A DNA stretch of 14,381 nt, taken from positions 1-14,381 of the forward strand of contig JAZDMF010000179.1 of assembly GCA_043801235.1 (NCBI GenBank), given 5' to 3'. This stretch comes from DAOQAK01 sp043801235 (GTDB lineage: Bacteria; Bacteroidota; Bacteroidia; Bacteroidales; CG2-30-32-10). The stretch's first letter is position 1; every line of letters begins with the position of its first letter. The notes under the pieces are model-generated. The model ran no database searches and was not told where the DNA came from. It saw nothing but the letters and a program-made list of their open reading frames with translations. Position numbers and translations under genes: made by a program. This document shows positions 6,634 through 14,281 of this stretch, one piece after another.

Positions 6634-8067
6634 CTATTTATATTTGAACGTCGCCCAGTTCCATGGAGCGGCTTTTGCGTTTTCATCTTTCTTAGCAACT
6701 TCCATTTTCGATTCGTAGCGGCCGGCACCGAAAGTTTTATTATAAAAATCACGATAGCGCCAGTTGGGCAGATGAAGATCGGGATTCATTTCCCTGTCTG
6801 TATTATGATTTGGGTAAGGATAGAACGATGCGCGTTTTTTAATAATAGGATCGGGCAGCCTGTAAAAGGGTTTGCAATGCTGATAGACCTCTTCGATAAT
6901 GAACTCAATAATCTCCTGAGAATTCCACAAATAGCTTTTTTCAACCTCGAAGGCAAAAGTAGGGTGTTTGAAAATATCCATAAATGACATCCCGAAATAC
7001 TTCATCAATAATATTTCCCACTCTTTGAAAATCCCCGGTTCCGTTTCTTGTGTGTGAATAGTTGCTGCTACTGGATCCGGAGCATCCACCCAGGGTTTGA
7101 CCTTTGGGGCAAAACTGCAATAAGAAAGGCTCCAGTCGTAAAGATTCCAGATCATTTTCTCCCAGAGATTTTTAATAGCTTCCCACTTTTTTATCTGGGG
7201 TTCAAACTCTCTGTCTATATCGTCATTTGCAAAATTGATTTCCTTCATGTCAGGCACACCAAACCTGTTCCCCGCAGCCAGCTTGTCAAAAGCCTCGATC
7301 TTTCGTTTTGCACTTTCAATGTAATATGGATTACTTGGAATAGCTTCGGTAAATTCCAGGCTGTAAACCAGGCCTGATCTCATAACCCCAGTTCCCTCCA
7401 TAGCTTTATCAACGCCCGTTTCTATCTGCAACCGGAGATATTTTGGAAACGTCATACCGGGTTGTTCTCCCAGGTCAATCATCTTCTGAATGGGCCCGAT
7501 CAGGGGTTCGGGATTCTGCAGTGCTTCAACCTCTACGGTATTATCAAAAATATTCGGGGTCATTTTTTTTGATTCTTTGTTTGATTCCTTCACCTGCTTT
7601 TTGAATGCTTCAATGCCACCTATACTATCAAAGTCTTTTTTGCGTATGCGTCCAGCCATATCCAATCCTTTCTCTTGCGCTTCCAGCTGGTATTTTTCGG
7701 AAGCCATTCGCAGTGCTTCTTTATATGCATCCTGCAATCGCTGAATGGCCTGCTTCATGGCGTCGATGTTGCCCTTCAGCAGAGATGCATCATCATAACC
7801 TTTTTCGCCGCTGGAATATGCCTGCTTGGCATGCGCCCCCAAAGCGCGGCTGTAATGGTCGCTGAACTTTCCGTAAAGGTTTTCCTGCATCACAGTTCCG
7901 TTGAAAATATTCATGTCATCGGTAGACTTGGCAAGTTCTTCCATACGCGCGTAGCATTTGCACATGGCATCGAAATCTTCGCCGGAAATATTTTTTGATT
8001 TGCAATCCTCCACCATGTTTTTAAAGGTGCCGAGGATGGAATCGGATATCATAGGATCGAGTGGCAT
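6634..8067 (-). CDS. Large helical cytosolic protein of unknown family
   Basis: 477 residues, not recognised. There is no signal peptide, lipobox or membrane segment. The first 165 residues are mostly helix-forming and charged, including a probable coiled-coil stretch around 100-140 (MKQAIQRLQDAYKEALRMAS). A mixed middle region has PNIFDNTVEVEALQNPEPL (172-190) and KALEGTG-like GVMRSGLVYSLEFTE. The C-terminal third is rich in Trp, Tyr and Phe (for example IWNLYDWSLSYCSF, 306-319; PWNWATFKYK at the end). The start follows the upstream unknown gene by 11 bases, so the two form a unit. No catalytic signature is visible. Base composition and codon use look like the neighbours. It could be a structural or complex-forming protein; this is a guess, and no function is claimed. 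Confidence 0.8.
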   Translation of the reverse strand: MPLDPMISDSILGTFKNMVEDCKSKNISGEDFDAMCKCYARMEELAKSTDDMNIFNGTVMQENLYGKFSDHYSRALGAHAKQAYSSGEKGYDDASLLKGNIDAMKQAIQRLQDAYKEALRMASEKYQLEAQEKGLDMAGRIRKKDFDSIGGIEAFKKQVKESNKESKKMTPNIFDNTVEVEALQNPEPLIGPIQKMIDLGEQPGMTFPKYLRLQIETGVDKAMEGTGVMRSGLVYSLEFTEAIPSNPYYIESAKRKIEAFDKLAAGNRFGVPDMKEINFANDDIDREFEPQIKKWEAIKNLWEKMIWNLYDWSLSYCSFAPKVKPWVDAPDPVAATIHTQETEPGIFKEWEILLMKYFGMSFMDIFKHPTFAFEVEKSYLWNSQEIIEFIIEEVYQHCKPFYRLPDPIIKKRASFYPYPNHNTDREMNPDLHLPNWRYRDFYNKTFGAGRYESKMEVAKKDENAKAAPWNWATFKYK

Positions 8068-8078
8068 GGCGTGTCTTG

Positions 8079-8738
8079 TTATGCGTTAATGATTTTTATA
8101 AATCGTTCCATTTGTTCCCTTATCTGTTCTTCTGTATACGGTAACAGCCTCCGGTGACGGTATTCGAATATGACATCCGGTTTAAGTTTCCATCCCTTTT
8201 GAAAAGCATCCATTTGTTTTTCCATACCTTTTGCTCCCTCAGAAATGCTTTTGCGAACGTCTGTTGCCCAGCGTTGCATATCGGCTTTGTATTTGTCGGG
8301 TACAACGGCATTGGCATACACTTCAGCCACATCAACGTACTCCCAGTCACTAACAAAAAACCTGTTGGCCTCATCCAATGATATTTCAATCATATTCTTA
8401 TTGCTTTCCTCGGTTACCATGGTGATCAGGTCGTTCACATTATTGATTGGATCCACTTTTTCAAGAATTCTCTTGGCAAGCAATACGCGGACAATTTCCT
8501 TGTGTTTTTCAAAATGCTTTTGTTCAAGGATGTATTGATCTTTTGTAAGTGCAGAAGCGCATCGCTCATTCAGGTCACCTATCTTATCTTTGAATTCTTC
8601 AAGAGTAGAACAGCTTTGCATGGCATCACTCAGGCGCTTCTCAGCCGCATAATAATTCGGGAAATTCGGGTTCCCTGCATATTTTTCAGCCCTTACAGCA
8701 TAATATGCTTTGTATTCATTCAAAAGGTTGTCGGACAT
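8079..8738 (-). CDS. Helical cytosolic protein of unknown family, partner of the 477-residue protein
   Basis: 219 residues, not recognised. It has no signal peptide or membrane segment and is predominantly charged and helix-forming throughout, with few glycines. Visible features are a YYAVRAEKYAG...NYYAAEKRL stretch near the N-terminus, a central IEISLDEANRFFVSDWEY segment (117-134), and a basic end ahead of the last helix (FEYRHRRLLPYTEEQI). It is the first gene of a two-gene unit; the 477-residue gene starts 11 bases after its stop. The ATG at 8738 is preceded by A-rich sequence (AAATCAAAATAAT) rather than a Shine-Dalgarno site, as is normal in Bacteroidota. The conserved close spacing suggests that the two products act together, but nothing in the sequence says how. 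Confidence 0.8.
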   Translation of the reverse strand: MSDNLLNEYKAYYAVRAEKYAGNPNFPNYYAAEKRLSDAMQSCSTLEEFKDKIGDLNERCASALTKDQYILEQKHFEKHKEIVRVLLAKRILEKVDPINNVNDLITMVTEESNKNMIEISLDEANRFFVSDWEYVDVAEVYANAVVPDKYKADMQRWATDVRKSISEGAKGMEKQMDAFQKGWKLKPDVIFEYRHRRLLPYTEEQIREQMERFIKIINA

Positions 8739-8802
8739 ATTATTTTGATTTTTAATTTTTCTGTTGCAAAATATTTTTGTTGTTCGGAGAGTAGTTCCAT
8801 AA

Positions 8803-9501
8803 TCATATAGTTTGAGAGATTCCTATAGAAAAGCCGAATGATTCAAGGAATTCATCTGTATAATTGTTTCTCATTACAGGTAAAAGTGAACGTTTATACC
8901 TCATAATAAGATCTATTCTTGAATTGTATGAAGGGAAAATACTTGTGCCTATGTTTATATACCATCCGATATCGAACCTTCTTGATAATTCCTTGTAGTA
9001 AGATTGTTTGAGCACCAATTCATCACCGTTATAGTAATTGGATTTTTCAATATGGGTTGTCAGTATGGCCGGAATAAATCCAGTGCCAGTGAAGACACTT
9101 ACCCTGCCTCCGTTAAAATAATATCTTAATCCAATAGGAATATTAATTGATTTATATGTGTGATGCCATGAAGCATCGGTGAAAAAAATATTATAATCTA
9201 AAGAATATACTGAATCAGGATAATGAATTTTATCTGTTCCATAAGTGTGGTTATAAAAAAAGGCACCTGTTTCTAAACTGAGATGTTTGTTTATCGGTTT
9301 CATAAGATGCAACCCGGCGTTATATCCTGATCCAAATTTTTCGAGTGAATCTAAGTATGCTTTGTAATCATAATTATCAGAAATAATGTTTCTGTAACAC
9401 CTGTCATATGAAAAGCTCAGGCCATATGACAAAGTGCGCCAGAACTGGCTGTATGCCTGCAATTGAATTAGAAATAAGATGGGGATAAGAATTTTTTTCA
9501 T
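8803..9501 (-). CDS. Outer-membrane beta-barrel protein (PorT/OMP_b-brl-like)
   Basis: 232 residues. Residues 1-19 are a signal peptide ending in AYSQ. The mature part shows repeated amphipathic strands: LSYGLSFSYDR, HLSLETGAFFYNHTY, INIPIGLRYYF (121-131), RVSVFTGTGFIPA and the terminal FGFSIGISQTI. The 'lSlETG...ip..lRYYf..g....f.g.G' order is typical of the outer_membrane_beta-barrel group found in Bacteroidota, to which PorT belongs. It is too divergent to name more precisely. It ends 64 bases before the helical-protein gene on the same strand and has its own 145-base leader upstream. That leader contains loosely repeated 'AGAAAA(C/T)AG' motifs but no exact promoter box. Role unknown. Confidence 0.8.
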   Translation of the reverse strand: MKKILIPILFLIQLQAYSQFWRTLSYGLSFSYDRCYRNIISDNYDYKAYLDSLEKFGSGYNAGLHLMKPINKHLSLETGAFFYNHTYGTDKIHYPDSVYSLDYNIFFTDASWHHTYKSINIPIGLRYYFNGGRVSVFTGTGFIPAILTTHIEKSNYYNGDELVLKQSYYKELSRRFDIGWYINIGTSIFPSYNSRIDLIMRYKRSLLPVMRNNYTDEFLESFGFSIGISQTI

Positions 9502-9646
9502 ATAAACAGTCTTAATTATATCAAATAGAAAACAGCAAATATCAGATAGAAAATAGAGGTTTTAAATAAAGTATGTGTGATTTTTTTAAAAAATTATAAT
9601 ATTTGTCTTTTACATTTGCAGGCTGCTATTTTCCATAATATTTATT

Positions 9647-10591
9647 TTAATCGTTATAATACAGAAAATAATACGCTTCCACATTATCAAGATAAGCCCC
9701 GTCGAATCCGGCATCAATAATTTTCTTCAGGTATGAATCATCGTTACCATAAATTATTTCCTGCCAGTCATTTTTCCAGAACTTCACCCAAACTTCATCT
9801 TCATAGCCGTCGTACTCCTTTTTTAGCCAGTTCGGATTATGCGCCTTCCAGTTTTCCTTCCAGTAATAACGCCAATTTTCAGCTGCACCAACATTGATAT
9901 AGGATATCAAAAGTCGCTTTCCTCCATTGGCCTTTGTTTTCAACTGGGCGATTTCAGAAGATGTGAATGCTTCATCACCGAAAAACATATCAATCAGTAT
10001 CACATCAAAATTTGTTGCTGAAAGGGCATCGATCATCACCTGCTTCGATGTGAAATTGTCTGTGTTGATGAGGTACAGGTAGTTTTGTGCATCCTGTAAA
10101 GTATTAATATCATTGGCATTCTCATTGATCACGCTGTCGGGGATGTACATGTAATCGTAGTTGTTGCTTGCGCGCGGAAAACATATGAAACCCTCATTTT
10201 CATTCATCTGAATGGAATTCGTAATATTTAAATTGTCACTGACATAATCTGAAACAAGAATTTTTTTTGTTGCGTTTCTAATGCTTCGTGCCATGTTCAG
10301 CCTTCCGTCATCCTCTGCCGCTATTTCTTCAAAGAAAAGCGATTCGATGCCCACGCCGTCGATGGCAGCGATATATGAGGTATTTAAGCCATCCGTAGTG
10401 TCGCAGTATGAAAATGCCAGTTCGATTCCATTTTGTGGTATAATGATGAAACCTGGGACAATACCCTTTGCATAATTAGAAATGCTGATGACGAATTCCT
10501 GCATTTTTACCGATGCCTTGTCGGAGCGCTTTTCTTTGGAGCATCCGGCAAATACTGTAACAATAAAAATTAGTAAAAAGTTTTTTTTCAT
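9647..10591 (-). CDS. TM1410/GH114-like glycosidase lipoprotein, apparently circularly permuted
   Basis: 314 residues. FAGC (14-17) after a hydrophobic stretch is a lipobox, so Cys17 is probably lipidated; the following SKEK may act as an export signal to the cell surface. Blocks match the TM1410/MJ1477 TIM-barrel family, related to endo-alpha-1,4-polygalactosaminidases, in this order: QEFVISISNYAK and GFIIIPQNGIEL (31-58), AIDGVGIESLFF (76-87), ILVSDYV (111-117), GFICFP (134-139), NYLYLIN (170-176), FDVILIDMFF (195-204), LLISYINVGAAENWRYYW (227-244), NPNWL, VKFWKNDWQEII (269-280), GFDGAYLDNVEAY (295-307). In TM1410 the last group comes first, so the order is rotated. Candidate acids are Glu83 and Asp302. 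The protein ends 12 residues after YLDN, as a permutation predicts. The substrate, perhaps a galactosamine-rich polysaccharide, is inferred. Monocistronic. Confidence 0.82.
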   Translation of the reverse strand: MKKNFLLIFIVTVFAGCSKEKRSDKASVKMQEFVISISNYAKGIVPGFIIIPQNGIELAFSYCDTTDGLNTSYIAAIDGVGIESLFFEEIAAEDDGRLNMARSIRNATKKILVSDYVSDNLNITNSIQMNENEGFICFPRASNNYDYMYIPDSVINENANDINTLQDAQNYLYLINTDNFTSKQVMIDALSATNFDVILIDMFFGDEAFTSSEIAQLKTKANGGKRLLISYINVGAAENWRYYWKENWKAHNPNWLKKEYDGYEDEVWVKFWKNDWQEIIYGNDDSYLKKIIDAGFDGAYLDNVEAYYFLYYND

Positions 10592-10673
10592 GATGATATG
10601 TTTTAAATTTAAACCAGTTTAGTAATAAGCTTTTCCTATAAATTTAAAATTTGCATTTTGAAATTTGCAATAA

Positions 10674-11063
10674 TTAATTGCAGTACTTATCCTTAAACCC
10701 CTGTGCTTTCTGATAGTTCAGCTCAATGGCTTTATCCCAGTCCTTGCATGCGCCTTTTTTATCGTCCGATTTGTATTTGTCCATGCCACGGCTGGTATAT
10801 GCATCGGCATAGGTTGCATCAAATTTGATAGCTTTGTCGTAATCCGAAATAGCCTCTTTGTATTTGTTCTGCTGATAATAAGAAAATGCGCGGTTATTAT
10901 ATGTCATTTTTTGTGAGTCATCCAGATCGATTGATTTTGTATAATCTTTTATGGCTTCATCATACATACCAAGTATGCAATATGCATAGCCTCTTTCAAA
11001 ATAGGTTTCCGACAATTTGTATTCCGATTCAATCCATTTATCATAATCAGGAAGTGCTATCAA
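10674..11063 (-). CDS. TPR-repeat protein, probably 5'-truncated
   Basis: 129 codons counted from a TTG at 11063. Three tetratricopeptide repeats are clear: SETYFERGYAYCILGMYDEAIKDYTKSIDL, QKMTYNNRAFSYYQQNKYKEAISDYDKAI and ATYADAYTSRGMDKYKSDDKKGACKDWDKAI, the last followed by a short EL...YCN end. Such repeats are protein-binding scaffolds. No ATG or GTG lies ahead of the first repeat: the frame is open only to 11081, where a TAA stops it, and it contains no signal peptide. The tRNA-Val 3' end lies at 11095. The ORF therefore looks like the tail of a longer TPR protein whose beginning was lost beside the tRNA, unless the TTG is really used. The frame itself is intact. No promoter of its own is visible; it could be read through from the tRNA. 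Confidence 0.6.
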   Translation of the reverse strand: MIALPDYDKWIESEYKLSETYFERGYAYCILGMYDEAIKDYTKSIDLDDSQKMTYNNRAFSYYQQNKYKEAISDYDKAIKFDATYADAYTSRGMDKYKSDDKKGACKDWDKAIELNYQKAQGFKDKYCN

Positions 11064-11094
11064 GAGATAAAAGTTATCTGTTTATAGCCTTTTG

Positions 11095-11169
11095 TGGGTT
11101 GTACTGGGCTCGAACCAGTGACCCCTACCCTGTCAAGGTAATGCTCTGAACCAACTGAGCTAACAACCC
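11095..11169 (-). tRNA. tRNA-Val (anticodon GAC)
   Basis: On the minus strand the sequence folds into a full cloverleaf: acceptor arm GGGTTGT/ACAACCC, D-arm GCTC/GAGC with AGTTGGTTCA loop, anticodon stem TTACC/GGTAG around TTGACAG, five-base variable loop GGGTC, and T-arm ACTGG/CCAGT with TTCGAGC loop. The anticodon GAC reads valine GUC (and GUU less directly). The discriminator is A and no CCA is encoded. Immediately upstream is a good Bacteroidota promoter; immediately downstream is a start-less TPR reading frame. Confidence 0.96.
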
Positions 11170-11178
11170 TTTGTTTTG

Positions 11179-11208
11179 CAAATTTATCAAATTTTCATAA
11201 AAAATAAA
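11179..11208 (-). promoter_or_regulatory. Promoter of tRNA-Val (Bacteroidota sigma-70 type)
   Basis: On the minus strand TAAATTTG (11186-11179) fits the -7 consensus TAnnTTTG exactly. TTTA (11208-11205), one base from the -33 consensus TTTG, precedes it with an 18-base spacer. Transcription would start a few bases before the mature tRNA 5' end at 11169. Confidence 0.7.
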
Positions 11209-11225
11209 CATGCCTGGATTTTTTA

Positions 11226-11233
11226 TAATTTCG
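11226..11233 (+). promoter_or_regulatory. Possible -7 box for dipeptidyl peptidase gene
   Basis: TAATTTCG differs from TAnnTTTG at one base and lies 26 bases before the ATG at 11260. No matching upstream TTTG is seen, so this is weak. AAGG just before the start codon is a modest Shine-Dalgarno-like site. Confidence 0.3.
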
Positions 11234-11259
11234 CTTTACGAACGGTAATTATTTAAGGT

Positions 11260-13440
11260 ATGAAAAAATATTTTTTTCTTTTCATTATTGCATGCAATGG
11301 CTTTCTCCTGAATGCACAGGTGGTAAAAAAAAATATTACAGTCGAAGACATCTGGCAGAACTATTTATTTTACCCGGAATCGTTGGGCGATGTTGTGCCC
11401 ATGAAAGACGGTGAGCATTACTGCATGCTCGAAAACGATACCATGATCAATGAGTACGAATATAAAACAGGTGAGAAAACAAGAACCATTGTCCTCACCA
11501 GCCAGCTTGTTCCGGAAGGGGAAAAGGAAAGCATTTCAATTGATGAATACGAATTCAGCCCTGATGAAACTAAAATCCTGATAGCAACAAATACCGAACG
11601 TATCTACCGCCATTCAAGCATTTCCGATTATTATGTATGGGATATCAATACTGAAAAACTTGCAAAACTATCAGATGGCGGAAAGCAGCGCCTGGCTTCT
11701 TTTTCACCTTCGGGAACCGAAGTGGCTTTTATCAGGGATAACAATCTTTTTATTAAAGATATTGTTTCGGGAAAAGAAAACCAGGTCACAACTGACGGGC
11801 TTTTGAACAATATTATATACGGCACAACTGACTGGGTGTACGAAGAAGAATTCAGCTTTACAAAAGCCTGGTTCTGGTCGCCTGTGGGAGATAAACTGGC
11901 GTTCTACCGTTTCGATGAAAGCAAAGTGAAAGAATATGATATTGTTTTATATGACAGTTTATATCCTACCTTATATAAATATAAATATCCCAAGGCCGGT
12001 GAAGACAATTCCGCAATAGGCATTTTTGTTTATGATCTGAACTCCGGAAAAACTACTGCGATGGACATCGGAAAGGAAACTGATATTTACATACCCCGCA
12101 TCAAATGGACAAAAGACAATAATACACTTGCTATTGAACGCATGAACCGTTTGCAGAATAAACTTGAAATTTTATTTGCTGATGCAACTACCGGAACATC
12201 TGATGTCATTTATACCGAAGAGAACAAATATTATATTGAAATTACTGATGACCTTACCTTTCTTGAAGATGGAAAACAATTCATAATCACCAGCGATAAG
12301 GATGGATACAACCACATTTATCTGTACAAAATTGACGGGACGCTTGTAAAGCAGCTGACACAGGGCAAATGGGATGTAACGGAACTAAAAGGGATTGATG
12401 AAACGAATAAGCTGGCTTATTTCATTTCTGCTGAAGATTCGCCCGTAAACCATGACTTATATTCAGTAAAACTTGATGGAACTGATAAAACCAAAATTTC
12501 AAAGAAAGAAGGGACGAACGATGCTGAATTCAGCGAAACATACAAGTATTTCATCAGCACATGGAATGATGCCAACACGCCTTCCTGTATTTCTGTAAAC
12601 AAAGCAAACGGCAAGGAAATAAAAGTTCTTGTTGATAACAGCGACCTGATTAAGCTTACAAAGGAATATGGTTTTACCAAACAGGAATTTTTTACCTTTA
12701 AGACTTCAGAAGGCGTTGAACTTCACGGGTGGATGATAAAGCCTCCCGATTTTGATGCCAGGAAAACATACCCTGTTTTCATGAATGTTTATGGAGGCCC
12801 CGGGGCGCAAACTGTGCAGAACAACTGGGGGTATTTTGAATTTGCCTGGCATGAAATGCTTGCGCAGAAAGGATACATTGTGGTTTCGGTCGATAACCGC
12901 GGAACAGGAGCGAGGGGCGCCGATTTTAAAAAATGCACTTACGGCCAATTAGGCAAACTTGAAACAATTGACCAGATTGAAGCAGCAAAATATCTTGGAA
13001 CACTTGGGTATGTTGATAAAACCCGCATAGGCATATGGGGCTGGAGTTACGGCGGATACATGACAGCATTATGTTTGACAAAAGGTGCCGATTATTTTAA
13101 AACAGGAATTGCCGTGGCTCCTGTAACCAACTGGCGGTATTATGATAATATTTATACCGAGCGTTACATGGGTCTGCCCAAGGATAATGCCAGCGGTTAC
13201 GATGATAATTCACCCGTGAACCATGTGAAAAAACTACAAGGAAATTTCCTTCTCATCCATGGCACTGCCGATGATAATGTTCATTTCCAGAATTCCATGA
13301 TGCTCTCAAATGCCCTGGTAAATGCCAATGTACAGTTTGATGAATTTTTCTACCCAAATAAAAACCATGGTATTTACGGTGGTGTTACAAGGTATCACCT
13401 GTTTAAAAAGATGACGGAATTTTTGCTTGAGAATTTGTAA
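11260..13440 (+). CDS. Dipeptidyl peptidase IV (S9B prolyl oligopeptidase family)
   Basis: 726 residues, the usual length for bacterial DPP IV. A signal peptide (1-20, ending LLNAQ) sends it to the periplasm or outer membrane. Residues about 30-480 are the beta-propeller, including WVYEEEF (192-198); Glu196/Glu197 correspond to the pair that grips the substrate N-terminus in human DPP4. The alpha/beta-hydrolase domain (about 490-726) has GWSYGGYMT with Ser596, GTADDNVHFQ with Asp671, and NHGIYGG with His703. The Asp-His distance of 32 residues equals that in human DPP4. The enzyme removes X-Pro or X-Ala dipeptides from peptide N-termini, which fits growth on proteins. All key residues are present, so it should be active. 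It is monocistronic and divergent from tRNA-Val. Family assignment is secure. Confidence 0.97.
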   Translation: MKKYFFLFIIACNGFLLNAQVVKKNITVEDIWQNYLFYPESLGDVVPMKDGEHYCMLENDTMINEYEYKTGEKTRTIVLTSQLVPEGEKESISIDEYEFSPDETKILIATNTERIYRHSSISDYYVWDINTEKLAKLSDGGKQRLASFSPSGTEVAFIRDNNLFIKDIVSGKENQVTTDGLLNNIIYGTTDWVYEEEFSFTKAWFWSPVGDKLAFYRFDESKVKEYDIVLYDSLYPTLYKYKYPKAGEDNSAIGIFVYDLNSGKTTAMDIGKETDIYIPRIKWTKDNNTLAIERMNRLQNKLEILFADATTGTSDVIYTEENKYYIEITDDLTFLEDGKQFIITSDKDGYNHIYLYKIDGTLVKQLTQGKWDVTELKGIDETNKLAYFISAEDSPVNHDLYSVKLDGTDKTKISKKEGTNDAEFSETYKYFISTWNDANTPSCISVNKANGKEIKVLVDNSDLIKLTKEYGFTKQEFFTFKTSEGVELHGWMIKPPDFDARKTYPVFMNVYGGPGAQTVQNNWGYFEFAWHEMLAQKGYIVVSVDNRGTGARGADFKKCTYGQLGKLETIDQIEAAKYLGTLGYVDKTRIGIWGWSYGGYMTALCLTKGADYFKTGIAVAPVTNWRYYDNIYTERYMGLPKDNASGYDDNSPVNHVKKLQGNFLLIHGTADDNVHFQNSMMLSNALVNANVQFDEFFYPNKNHGIYGGVTRYHLFKKMTEFLLENL

Positions 13441-13495
13441 CAACAGAATTCGAAATATTTTTCAATTATTGTTTACTAACTATTGACTTAATGAT

Positions 13496-13594
13496 AGCGA
13501 AACATAATGACAATTTATGACAACGCAGCAAAATGACAATTAATAACAGCAAAGCGTAATGACTATGTCTGACGTTGTGTAGCAGCAAATGACA
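13496..13594. repeat. Irregular AGCRAA...AATGAC repeats in spacer
   Basis: Four copies of AGC(A/G)AA followed within a few bases by AATGAC start at 13496, 13527, 13548 and 13584, with a further ATGACAA at 13516. Spacing is uneven (31, 21 and 36 bases). They fill most of the convergent gap between the DPP IV stop and the T9SS cargo stop. No coding potential and no canonical terminator is seen. Confidence 0.5.
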
Positions 13595-14281
13595 TTATTC
13601 TTTAATAAACTTCTTCACTTCAACCCCTACTTTTGTTTTCACTTTCACAAAATATATTCCTCTTGCAAAACCAGAAATATCAATTCTTATGAAATCTTCT
13701 TCAGTATTAATTGTTTTTATGAGCTGACCCTTGATGTTTAAAATTTCAATTTCAGATTTTCCGGGAAGATCAAGTCGGATATCATCTGAGGTTGGGTTGG
13801 GAGAAATCGTAATGTCTTCCTGTATTATATAATTGTTCAAATCTGTTGCTGTATGAAAATAATAATAAGCGCTATCACCGGAATTCAAAAAGGTGCTAAA
13901 ATCTTTCCAAACAAAAAAAGAGCGACCTTTAATGTAATTGCTTGCATCATATGTGGCGCTGAATATATATGATTTAAACCACAACGTGTCGTTCCATCTT
14001 TGATATAATTCTCCAATATTGTTATTATTTGAGTCGTATGTATAGTCACTTTTGGCATTATCCTTCCAGACATTATTAAACCATTCCTGCAATAATCTAT
14101 TGGTAATATTACCATTGGTATCGTATAAAAAAGAGTAGAGTGAACTATTTTCCCAATCGGTTCCATTCCAGTTTTGCATTAACATGTTTGTCCTGTTATT
14201 ATTGACATCGTATGTATAGGTATACAGTACTGGATTACCGCTAGTGTAAAGATTACTAAGTTCATTTACTTTTGCCATCAT
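13595..14281 (-). CDS. T9SS-sorted repeat protein, N-terminally truncated
   Basis: 228 codons from the ATG at 14281. Residues 156-228 are a type IX secretion type A sorting domain: ISPNPTSDDIRLDLPG, IEILNIKGQLIKTI, IDISGFARGIYFVKV and a basic KKFIKE end. This domain directs cargo through the outer membrane and is removed or used for anchoring. Before it are about four units of 25-30 residues with the pattern Y-x-Y-D-x-N-x-N...L-x-Q-x-W-N-x-x-x-W (19-127), like the YD-type repeats of many Bacteroidota surface proteins. No signal peptide is present, although every T9SS substrate needs one. The first residues lie inside the transposase fragment that overlaps the start. So this is most likely the 3' part of a larger surface-protein gene cut by a transposon, and probably not expressed or exported. 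Confidence 0.7.
   Translation of the reverse strand: MMAKVNELSNLYTSGNPVLYTYTYDVNNNRTNMLMQNWNGTDWENSSLYSFLYDTNGNITNRLLQEWFNNVWKDNAKSDYTYDSNNNNIGELYQRWNDTLWFKSYIFSATYDASNYIKGRSFFVWKDFSTFLNSGDSAYYYFHTATDLNNYIIQEDITISPNPTSDDIRLDLPGKSEIEILNIKGQLIKTINTEEDFIRIDISGFARGIYFVKVKTKVGVEVKKFIKE

Noticed and set aside
7490..7998. Several plus-strand open frames across the 477-residue gene
   Set aside because: They are mutually overlapping mirror frames of the minus-strand gene with Cys- and Phe-rich, non-protein-like composition.
8720..8800. 26-codon minus-strand ORF (MELLSEQQKYFATEKL...) overlapping the start of the 219-residue protein gene
   Set aside because: It could be a leader peptide, but it is short, AT-driven, and has no attenuator structure or repeated codons; there is nothing beyond the open frame to support it.
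10666..10682. Hairpin TGCAAT-AATTA-ATTGCA at the end of the TPR gene
   Set aside because: The stem is only six weak base pairs, includes the stop codon, and has no T-run after it, so it is not a credible terminator.
11095..11169. tRNA-Val as the attachment site of an integrated element
   Set aside because: No direct repeat of the tRNA 3' end and no integrase gene is visible in the window.
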